NCBI GenBank assembly: GCA_963681505.1
Contig: OY811984.1
Location: forward strand, 2,154,772 to 2,218,771
Length of the DNA stretch: 64,000 nt
DNA from: Eunapius fragilis
Lineage: Eukaryota > Porifera > Demospongiae > Spongillida > Spongillidae
Direction of reading: 5' to 3'
Shown here: positions 38,958 to 50,900 of the stretch, piece after piece
Numbering within the stretch: position 1 is the stretch's first letter
Layout: every line of letters starts with the position of its first letter
Made by a program: the position numbers and the translations under genes
The notes under the pieces: model-generated
Told to the model about the DNA's origin: nothing
What the model saw: only the letters and a program-made list of their open reading frames with translations
The model's database searches: none

Positions 38958-41900
38958 TTTCACCCACACTTCCAGCCCTCACTCCACTTGATATTCAAGA
39001 GTTGCTGAAACCTGCTTTTGATCAGGCCAGAGAGCTCCAGGTGCAGTCAAACATCAAACACTTATCAGAGATAATTCCATTTGTTACAGTACGTCATTCT
39101 GCTCGAATATTATTCATTGTGAGATGCACCTCTCCACAACTAGGTGTTCCTTGATGAGGTGAACACTTCTTCATGCCTTGGGCTGCTCAAAGAAGTCATC
39201 GTAGATAGAACATTGGATGGAGAGGTGAGCCATTGGTATCCTTGGACACAGGCCTTTGACTGTAGCCTTCTCCTATTAAAGCCCATTCCCAACAACGTGT
39301 TTGTTATGGCAGCCTGTAATCCTCACCGTGGGAACAGCCTGGCATCACATGGTGATGTGCAGGACAGGTGGCTGAGAGGGTCCTACTACGTCCGCCCCCT
39401 TCACCCAACCCTCCAGCTGATCATGTGGGACTATGGCTCTCTGGATAGTGCTCAGGAGAGGGAGTACATCAATGTCAAGATGAAGATGCTCCACAGGTCA
39501 ATGTCCAATGTTGAGGTGGCCAGCCTCACAGAGCTCATTGTAGACAGCCAGGAGGTGATGAGAGACTATGCAATGCTGCAGCTAAGGTCCAATAATCTCA
39601 GCTCAGAACAAGCTAAAGTGGCTTCGCATAGCTGTGTGAGCCAGAGAGACATCCAGCGAGTGTTCACCTTGCACGAGTGGTTGATGAAATGCTATGAGAA
39701 GTCCAAGCCATATGGAGATCGCACAGACTATCACCGCAGAGCATTGTTTGTGGCCCTTGGAATAGTCTACTACATGCGTCTGAACACAGAGTACCGAAAA
39801 GCATACAAGGACCTCATGGATAAAGTAAGCAGGCTTCCCAATGAAGTAGCATTTTCTAAAGCTTTCACAGATGAGCTAGACTGGTACATTGATCAGGTGG
39901 ACCTGCCACAGGGTATTGCCAAGACCCAGGCCCTGAAAGAAAACATATTTGCTACCATCATCTGCACAGTCACGCGCACACCCCTGATCATTGTGGGTGC
40001 CCCTGGGTCCTCTAAGACCCTCTCATTCAACGTTACCATTGCTAACCTCAAAGGTGAAGAGTCCAAAATGTCACTATTCCGGCAGACGGACACGTATCCC
40101 TCTCTCGACCCTCACTACTACCAGTGCTCAAGGCGCACCACATCCAATGAGATTCAAACTGTCTTATCACGAGCCATCAATCGTCAGAGGTCATACTTGA
40201 AGATCTCTCTGCCCATCCACTGTGTGGTATTTATGGATGAAGCTGGCCTCCCAGAGGAGAGTCACGAGTCATTGAAGGTCCTTCACTACTACCTGGACAA
40301 TCCTGAGGTCTCCTTTGTGGCCATCACAAATCATGTCCTTGATGCAGCAAAGACCAACCGTGCCATTAGTCTCTTCAGGCCAGAAAGCTCTGGAGATGAC
40401 CTTGAAACCCTTGCTAAGGGATGTTTGTGCTCGAAACCAGATAACCCTCCTCCTGAACTTCAAAAAGACCTTCTTACAGTAACTCGTTTTTGCAGGCCTT
40501 ACCTGAATCTGATGGAGCGTAAAGACGCAAAACAGTTATTTGGTCTTCGAGACTTTATTCATTTTGTGAACTACTTGAGGAGGAAACACCAGAACATGCT
40601 TAATCCTCAGGTGGTGATGGAAGCTCTCGAAAGGAACTTCAATGGGTCAGGTGAATTTGAAGTCATTTGTAAACAGTTCCTAGCAACTGTGAGTTGTGTA
40701 CATTGTATCCATGATGTGATCTTCACTCATTCCTTGTACTCTTGTAGCTTGGCACCCGTTTGGATAAAGTTACACAGAGACATATCCTGGATATTTTGCG
40801 TGACAGCCTAGCTGATCGGCCAAATGAGGCTAACCGCACCAAGAATGAAGTTCGGTACAAGCTGCTCATTGACCCATCAGAGGATGATTCACTTGTGAGG
40901 CTTCTGTTCACATTTGGTGTCCTGGATAGGCAGAACACACGTGTGTTTGTGTGCAGCAATTTCCCTGGGGACACCCACCTGCAAAAGGTACCCAATACAC
41001 AAGGTCTTTCCAACTTACATGTACTTCTTCCTTTCAACTTTAGATCAATACCATTGCCGCAATTTGTCACTCTGCCATTGAGGGACACACAGTTGTAATG
41101 GCTCAAACTGATGACATTCATGAGAGTTTCTATGATCTTTTCAACCAGAGGTTTCACAGAATTGATGACATCAAAGGACCTCGTTACTATGCCAACATAG
41201 CCATAGGGGCCCACTCCAAGCCATGTAGGGTACACCCAGAGTTCCAGTGTGTTGTGGTGGTGAAGCAGTCTGAGGTGAAGAACACACCGGCCCCATTCCT
41301 GAACCGCTTTGAAAAGTACCGCCTATCCCACCATGCCCTTCTGGAGGCTGCTCTGGGCATGTTGTCTCCATGCATGGCTGTTGTGTTGAATACTGTGAGA
41401 GAGAAGGTGAGGAAAAGGGATGAAGGGATGGGGGCGGGGGTGTAGGGATGGGGTACTGCCCTCACTGGTACCAGGGGATGAAGTGATGGGATACTGCCCC
41501 CATTGGTACCAGGGGATGAAGGGATGGGGTACTGGCCCACTAGTACCAGGGGATAAGGGATGGGGTACTGCCCCCACTGACACCAGGGGATAGGGGTACT
41601 GCCACCACTACTAAAATCATACATAGGCTGCTAATGGCATAGGAAGTGTTCAGTCCCAGTTCATTTAGTAAAGCATTTTCTTTCCCATATACTGCCATTT
41701 AGGTCAATGAGTTTGTGACATCAGTTAGCGGAAAGGAGAGCTTCTATGGACTGAAGAAGGAAACCGCAGACTCCTTGCTCCTCTCCATACTGCCCACAGA
41801 GAAGTACACTTACCTGCCTTTTAAACCTAAAAATGATCAGAAGTCAGGTGTTGCCATTGAAGTGGTCTGTCTGCAGGAGCTGGTCCTTGCTTTTAGGACC

Positions 41901-44900
41901 ACTGCAGGGTTTAATGTACCCACTGTAAGTGTTTGGTGTATGTTGATGTGGTATTAGTGTGACAATGTATGTATGTGTGTTTGAATGCCATATCTTTCAG
42001 TGCTCATCGGAAGAGCTCAAACTTGATGCACAGCATGTCTCCTCTTATGTCTGTGCTGACCCCGAGTTCAAGGGACTGCTCCAGACACTTACCCCTCAGA
42101 GGGCGGGGCTGGCTGTGGCTGAAGCCATGCAGAAGCTGCACGATGCCCCTCCACCTCAGGGCAACAATCCAAACGTGGGGCTGTCCCCAGAGGGCTGTGC
42201 CATGGTGGCCATGGCTGTCCAGTGGTTGGTCAGATACCTGTGCAAGCGGCTCATGCAACTGATGACTCCCGAGGCCCTCACCATCCACAGGATGGGAATC
42301 AGCTCCTCCTACCTGGTCAACTATCTCAGGCACCAGTCCCACTTCTCCCTAAAGAAGTTGGTCAGTGACCGCCTGAAGTTTGTCAAAACGTAAGTGTAAT
42401 ACAGTAAGTGTTGTGTTATCTACTGATTGGTTGATATGTTAAACTCCAGGTACTGTCCAACCAAGCTTCTTTGCTACACCCGAACGTCCTCCTTGATAGG
42501 CAGGCTCCCATTATCATATTCAGGGATAAGAATGGAGATGACTAGTGAGACCATCATGGACCTTGTGCATGATGACTTGGGTGCCGTTGTGGTCCACAAG
42601 CTGTCCAATAAGCCCCAGAACAGCATCAGGGATCTCCTCAAGACCTTTGTGGGGTCCAAATGTTCCCAGGTTCTTCTTTTGGTTGCCAACATGGCTGAGG
42701 TGACAGTGCCCATGGTCAACCATCTTCGCATCATGATTGAGGAGGCAGAGAACCAAAACAAGACCCAGTCACCTCCCCTGCCTAAGCTGTTTGTCCTCCT
42801 ACTCCACTTCCCTCCACACAACTTCCTAAATCCTTGCTACCCAACGCTGTACCTACGTGGGTGGGACCACTACTACCTGGACACTATAGGCCAGCACCAT
42901 GGCAATGGTGTCATTGATGTAGAGGATTGGTTCAGTCATTGCTTTTTATGTCAGGATAAGGACTCCAGCATCAATGAGCAAGATGATTCCCTGGTCCAAA
43001 CAGCAAAAGGTCTTCTGGAGGAGGCTATTCCTGTTATATCCTCACGTGTTCCCTTCAGTTCATATGCAGGATTTCCATTCAATGGACAGCTCACCATATC
43101 ACAGCGTGATGGTCTCCTTCGTGAACTGCTGATCACAAAGGGAGTGGGTGCGGTTCTGTGCAAGCACTTCAGATCCTACTGGAAGCCCAGCATGATGTCC
43201 AGGTATTTGGAGCAGGCGGCCAACCTTGCCCACCAGCAGCAGTCCACCCTGAACATCACTGATACCATCCAGGCTGCCTTCAAGGTCACGTTCATGGACT
43301 TCATGGTAGTCATGGTGTCCAGGCTGAATGAGAACTGCAACATTGATAGTGTATTTGTGGATGGTGGGTCCCCAGTGGTAGACGCCCTCTTCAGAGACCT
43401 GCTGGCTGTGTACCCATGTCCTCTGTTGGCTCAGCTGAGGGTGCTTAGCAACAACCTGCAGGCCCCGTGCAATCCGGGGTACATTCCCGTATTCCCGTTC
43501 TTCCATATGGTGATGACCCACATGGACCACCTGATCGAGAAGTGCAGGAGGGATGCAAATGAACGTGTAGACGTCCTTGTGAATGTTGCCATGGCTACCA
43601 GCAGCCAACCTCATGACATGGGGGCGGAATTTGTAAGCCTTTGTGAGAGGATGTTGTCTGCCCTCAACGATAGGGCAGAGGTGAGTATGAGTGTGTGTTT
43701 GCATTTGGTGTCCTCCCACCCCCACCCCTCAATTACATATACATGTACCTTCTCTCTCATTAACAGAGTGCTTCAAAGGAGTGTGTGGTTGTATGTGTGC
43801 AGACAGTTGCTAAAAACCTCGAACTGTGGGCCCGATACTTCAAAAACTTCATCTCCTCAAAGCTCCATCTTGCGGCCCTTGAATCAACCATTGAGAAACA
43901 GATCATTCAAGAGGTGTTCCGTGACCCCAACATGTTTGAAGTTACTGAGAAGATTGTGTACCTCCACACCTACGTGGCTGTGTACCAGCTGGACCTAACC
44001 AAGGTGGCAACCATTCTTCGCTCACTTGCTTTGCTCCAAAGGATTACAACAGTTTCTCCTGCAATACTTTCAACTCCACCCCCACCTCCTACTAAGCCCT
44101 CTGTCAGCCAATCAGGAAGTGCCATCAGTGACCAGCATTTGAGCACATTTGTCATCAATGCTCTATTTAAAGCCCTCCATGGTTGCTTGTATGCAGGCTT
44201 ATCTCAGACAGTTGCACTAGAGCAGCTGAAGCAGTGGTATAAGGCTTACCTGGACATAATGACTCTCCCCTCTCTTGCCGACATCATCAGTATGGGTCTG
44301 GCTATGTGTGATGAAGCTGCAGACATGGAGCAGGTGAGGGCCCAGTCAAACGTGATGCAGGCAACCTTTGCAGTCCTCCAGTGCAAGCCAGATTGTGACA
44401 ACGAGGTGCTTAATGTGGGGCAGACGGTGTTCCGTACTCTGTTTACCAAGCACTTCAAGGAGAATGGAGAGGTACTTGTTACACATTTATTTGTGTGGGC
44501 AAATGATGTACACACCTGCATATGTATGTACTTATGTGTATGCTAATATACTTGTTGCAGCTTTGCTTGTGAATTGTGTGATTGCTAATGGGTTGTGTGT
44601 ATGTGTGTGTGCGGACGTGTGGAGAGAACATTTTCGAGTTTGGATCCTATGTTATTGCGCTTGTGTGAATTGCACCTGTGCTAATTGAGTGCATATTTTA
44701 AAAGGAGATAAAAGGATAATCAAACATCTTGGGGGGGGGGAGCAGAGAACCTTGTCACGTTTCAAACCCAAAGTTATAGAACCTGAAAATCATACTTCAC
44801 ACACACATGCACATGCACAAGCACATATGAAGGAGGACGATCCACCATTATATAGATGTATGTGTGTGACTGATTGTGTGTTGTGAGATGGCCATGGTGC

Positions 44901-47900
44901 ATGCATCTGTATGTGAAGGAGGTTTTTAATTATGACCCTATTTTCAGCTGAAGGGCAGGTGTCCCCATCTTGTAGAGGTGTGCCGGGTGGCAATGGAGGA
45001 TTGTCACAAGGCCACACCCGGCCAGGTCCACAGACTCATGGAGAGGATATTCAGTCACTACTTCCCGGCACACCGCACATGTTTCCACCGAGAGGGCTGT
45101 GTTTGGTTCCTGCAATATGCCAACTGTCATTTATCACTTGCAGCTGAAACAGATGCTGGTGAACTGACCAGAGAGTTGTCTCAAAATGACTGGAGTGGAG
45201 ATTTGCAGATGTCCAAGCTTTATCTGTCTCATATGCTGGGTGAACAACAAGTTGGTGGTAGCCCAAATTTACTGCAGGATCCCCAGGACCCACTAGCACT
45301 ATATGATAGCAAGGTCAGATTTCAATGCTTGTATGTTGGAGGAGTAGTAAAAATGTAATTAACTACTTGTAATAGATTTTTTTTGCATAATTACATGTGT
45401 ATGGACTCAAGCAAAATTGCCCTTCTGTGGTTGTAATTTTACGTAAATCTGTATATCTGCAACCTTACAACTCTTTCCTTTCAAATCACTTATACTCCAC
45501 ACCAAAGCAGCTTTTAGTGCTAGTAGATATCTTCTGCAAATTTTTCCAACCCATCATATTGGAATTGCAGGTACAAATGCCTTATGCTGATAGAGGAGTC
45601 CTGTAACTATTTAGTCGCTCAGAACATTGACTTGAATATTATCAGTTGCAAGAATATGGCTATATAACGTAAGTACATTTTCCTTCAGAATAATGTAGGT
45701 ACACTCCTCCTATACATTGAATTGGACGTGGTTTGCTTAAATCATTAGTGCAAATCAAGTGGGAAAGTCTGCACTCAAATTGCGCACAATATCTCCATGG
45801 CAGATAACATCCAAGTTAGCAATCCGACGAAAATTTAAATAGCAACAGGACTCCTCTATACACACATTAACTAAAAACATTCTCTCTGAGAAAGTTGATA
45901 GTATATAGGATTTGAAGGTAATAGTAGTGTAAAAAGGAAGAAAATAAGGTCTTATCAGAACGGTAAATGTAATAGTCCTATATTTAGCACACAAGCAATA
46001 TATAACCTAGATAATGTTTTTAGTTACTTGTTTCATTGATTTTTGCTCACACTGAAATCACTGTGAATATTATGTAGTGCTGCTTCCTGCAGCCCCCCCC
46101 CCCCCCTCCCCCCCCACACGTAGGGTGATGTAATCCATAGATCTAGACATCCATGGATCTGGGTACCAAGATGTCTAATCATACGTACACAGAAAGTATA
46201 GTTGGTTGTTAAATCATTCGCTACTGCTCCTCTAGTTTTCTGGTTTGGTATCGACAATTCTCAACTTGTCAAGATTATGCCATAATGATACGAGTAGCAT
46301 TTAGTACAGCCCAAATCTAACAATGCATTGAAACATCAGGAGTACTTGGTCGTCTTTCTCAGAGAGCTAGGTCGCAGGCTCTCAGCCACAACTGGTGACA
46401 CCAAAAGCTACAGCTACCTGATCCAGCGCCTTTCAGTGGTGGTACAAAGCCTCCATCTTAGGAACACTTTTTCATCTCCAAACTACTACTGACTCTTAGC
46501 GTGGTTGTTTTTTTAGTTGTTTAGTTAGTGTATTATCATTATTACCAAAACATACCATCAACTATTTGATCACAGAAGGCACTCTTCCAGCCCATTCTGA
46601 AGCTATTGGTGAAATTTCCATTCTTTAAATGTGTCCTATCCAGAGTTATGCGTAATCAAGAAGAAGAAGAAGGAGGAGGAGGAGGATAATTCAGGGACTA
46701 CATGTAGGTACAGGACGGGCATTCCCTTGTGTTCTCTACAACCATGCGGTTTTGCGACATAAAACAAACATCGAAACTACTCACTTTCGTCTTCTTTTTC
46801 GATTAAAACAACTAGCTAAACGATCCGATTGTCAGGAGTCTCGTTATAAACAGGTCACTTGTTTTTAGTGATTTCATAGTCGGGGTCAAATCCTATATCG
46901 AAGTTTCTAGTGAGACTTCCAATACTGAATTTGATAAGCTTACAAGGAGATAGGTGTGGAATTCTAACCTGATGGATTGGCAAACTTTGGATTGTCCCAT
47001 GTATCTTCGTGGCTCTAGATGGTCATACCATCGAGGCACATGCTCCTCACTTGACTCTGCCATTGATCTGTCCTGCTCAGCAGGCAGAAGTGATTAATGT
47101 CTTGTTTGTTTGCTCTAATGTTTTGTGTATTAATAATGTACATGTTCATGTATTCCTACATTTTTGAATCAGAGTAAAAATTAAGAAAACTGTCCCATGT
47201 ACATGTACAGTATACAATTCATTGTAATGTGGAACAGTGTCCAGCAAGATCATCTTTATCAAATTTTCCAGGACAAGCAAACGAAAACTAACACTCGCAT
47301 TGAAATGTATGATTAATTCAGTGCCTAATAACTTTATTAAGGATAGTCCAATTTAGGATGCGTAAGGACCATATGATAGAAGCTTTTAGGAATTCACGGA
47401 AAATGAAAAATTTGAAAACTTGAAAACTATCCAGAAGGGTGATTTTGCTGGACAGTGTGAGTGGAATTAGAATTAGACCATGATGGTGGTATTGTTCTAA
47501 TGGTTTCATTGACTACCCTTTTCAAATCCAGCCTCGTGCACTTGTGGGTGAGGTACTGATGGCAGTTCCTGACCTAGGACCTCCTGCTCACTACATCCCT
47601 ATGTTTTACCAGCAGTCAACATTCATTACTCTTGTAGGAGATGCTACTGTGAGTGGATAAGAAGTCGTTCATCTTATTGAATGTGGTGGCACTAATTCTC
47701 ATACCACATGCCACGTCATTCCCCTCCCACACACCATACCCTTCCCATGTACTCTCATTACCACACCCTCACACACATCACACCATTCTCCTCACACACA
47801 CACCACACTATTTCTCTTTCCTCCCTCTATCCTGATAACAATGGTGATGTCTTCAGAGTACACGCATGCAGCAGCCTCTGGCCCATCTCTACTTCCTGAC

Positions 47901-50900
47901 AGTGTTGGAACACCTCTCTGGCAAGCACTATTCTCTGCCTGATTTGCTTCGCAAGTACTTCGCCATCAATAAGGTAGATGTACTTACATGTACATATCCC
48001 ACACACTCATACACACACATGTACCTGTGATATATGCACATGTACACACATTAACATCCACATATCCCTATTTACACACACACACAACACACACACGTTA
48101 CATGTGCTTATCAATATAGCTGTGTACATCGGCCGACACCAATGATCAGCAGAAGGTACTTCTGTTCATTGAGCAGCAGGCTACAGTACAGGTCATAGTG
48201 CAGCAAGTGGCCCTTGACCTTGACCCATCTAAGCTTGCTAGCATCCTTAAGGAGCTTAACACTATTCTCGATGACCCAGCAACAGGAGGTGGGGCCTGCA
48301 AGGGCCACACCCTTGTTCTTGCTTTGCACCTCCTGAAACGTCTAAAGAGCTTCAGAAAATTTACAGATCTGTTGACTGTGCAGTTTAATGCAGTTTGCCG
48401 AGGCATAACCTGTCTGGAACAGTTTTGTCCGAAGGTTGTGTATGTGTGTGTGTGTGTGTGTCAGTGCCATAGTATTCTCTTCAAAATTCATGCATGTGGG
48501 GGAGGGTGTCTTTTCAGTATAATCACATCCATACATGTCATTCATGCATCATAAAGCAATGATTTACCTGTTTGTTATTTACACATGTAGGAAAAACCAA
48601 AGCCGCACCGATTTCATTTTATAGCAGAATATCCTTGTTCACCATTGCGTACCATCTATGATCAAGTTCGCACTGCCATGATGAATATACATGATGGCAA
48701 GTGCATTGATGACAACCTGATCAATTTAACCATTCAATGGTAATAATAGGCAGTGAAGTTGCCTATACATGTGTTATCATTTTTGATCACTCCCCTATCA
48801 GCATAACATCACAAAAAGTTACTGAGCAACCCAGCATGGATACAAAGGGTGCATTCAAGATGGCTGTCTGGCTAACTGTATACTATGATTTTTTTGATAA
48901 AAATGTAAGATACCCTCTCATGCCTGGTTGCTCTATTTAAAGCCTCATTTTACCTGTCTCAGATAAAATCAGAGGTGCTATACAATGCCATTGGTGGAGA
49001 CAAGATGTCTCGTTTCTTTGAAGAAGGTCACATAGCCATCATCCAACGATTCCTTAACCCAGACCTGATGTTAGCTAAACCTGAGCTGCCAAACCCACTT
49101 CCTGAACAGACAGGGCCTAAGCCAAAGAATGGCAAGGAAGAAGATCCCCTTGTAAAACTATTCAGACCTTCGGAGTCCCAACCTTTAGGTGCATTTGTAT
49201 ATGTTCGCATCCTCCTAAGCTTTGCTTACTCCTTTATCCTTTCAACAAAAAATAGACCAATCAGATGCAGATCTTCGCGATGCCCTGGCTAATATGGTTG
49301 CTGTGGTGATGGCATCTCCCAAGGCCAGCAATCATCTTTGGTACCACATGTTTACCCCTGGTGATCTTGTGGATACATATATGACTGGCTTCATGGTAAC
49401 ATGTGTAGTGTAAGTGTACTGTCTATTGATGTAGTCCTTTTTTTCCTGCACAGTATGACACTAAGGTCAACCCCAAAGGCCTCCACTATGACTGTGGAGT
49501 TGAGCTATCCTCTGAAGGCCTGTTTGGTCGTCAGGACTACCTGAAGCATGCATGCAGGGGCACCTACACCCTCCATTCCCTCTACCTACTCCTGTGGGCC
49601 AACTTTGGGGCCTTCTGTGTTGCCCTCCTCACGCAGCCCAATGCTGACAAGGAGCTCCATGGGACCCTCATCTCTGACAGGCAGTCCATTCGCCATTACT
49701 GTGTGTCCCAGCTGAGGACCATCTGGCGCTTCATGAGGAACAACCTTAACATATCTGATGAGGAAAGGTCATTGTTTATCATGAAGTGCATGATGAGGTT
49801 CTATGAGGTATGTGTATTTGATGTGTGCATGTGAATGACTAGTAAGTAATTAGTGAATTGGCAAAAATGTTTTTTTGGGCTAAATTCATAAAACTACTAT
49901 AAGAATACATACATAAATAAATACACAATACTCAATGAGCCCCTGCAGTGTGAGCCAGCAGCGCTCGTGCATTCTGTCGCATCAAGACAACTGACAGGAG
50001 GCAATATAGTGCTGCTGAGCATTATTGTCTCTGGCGCAAACTCAGCAATTTATTCAAACGGGCACAAACATGGACACCATACGCTTCCACTACAAGAGGG
50101 ATGCAAGACCATCCCCTTTCATTGCAGGGACCATCGTTCTTCAAATGCTTATCCCTTTCACCCTTCTCAGCTGTGGACCCTGGGATCATGCTCGCTTCAA
50201 GAATACTGTCTGAATTAAACGTGTTGATGACCTTAAGGTCGAAGGCTGCTGGGCGAGATAAAGACCAATTAGGCACTAGGACATCAGCAGGGTCCAATGC
50301 GGTCCTTACAACCAAAGTTGCAGCCCTTTTCAACTTCGGCAGCAAGACCTGCGATTTGGCAGAAGTGTGCTAGACAATCTCGGAGACGATTGTGTCTGGC
50401 TATGACAAACTCACCATGCTTACATTGTTAGTGAATGGTGGCCCATTGCGTCAAGGGCAGAGGAACAGAAAGGGCATAGATCTATTGGAGAATCTAAAGG
50501 CAACCCCAACCAAAACTTAAGAAGAACCTGTATTTCTGAGAACTCTAGGTTCAAACCCAAACTAGGCGATGGAGTAGCCCTAAGCTAAGCATGAGCCTGG
50601 GGCTGGGAGACAGCTCTTAGTCTGGCTTTAGCAGCTGTCGATGACTCCTATATAAGAGAACTAAAGCCTGCTTCTTCAATTTTCTGAGACAACAGCCATT
50701 GTTTTGGTTTAGAGTCAAGAACATCTGCAGTGGAGATTGATTCAGAGGGTGAAACCAAGTTGTTGAATGTAGAAACTGCCATATCAAGGTGCACCTGAGA
50801 GGAGTTGATGAAATGGGGCTCCAGACTACTAGCATGAGACACTGAAGCTATAAAAGCTTAAGGGTGTGCATTGCCGTAGATCGTAAACCAAGGCCACCAA

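Noticed and set aside
41187-41624. Pro-rich minus-strand frame over the intron minisatellite
   Set aside because: It is a translation of the 37-bp repeat and the antisense of a real exon.
44948-45313. Possible RING or RZ finger from Cys/His residues in this exon
   Set aside because: The order and spacing (CPHLVEVC, CFHREGC, NCH) do not match C3HC4 or the RZ pattern.
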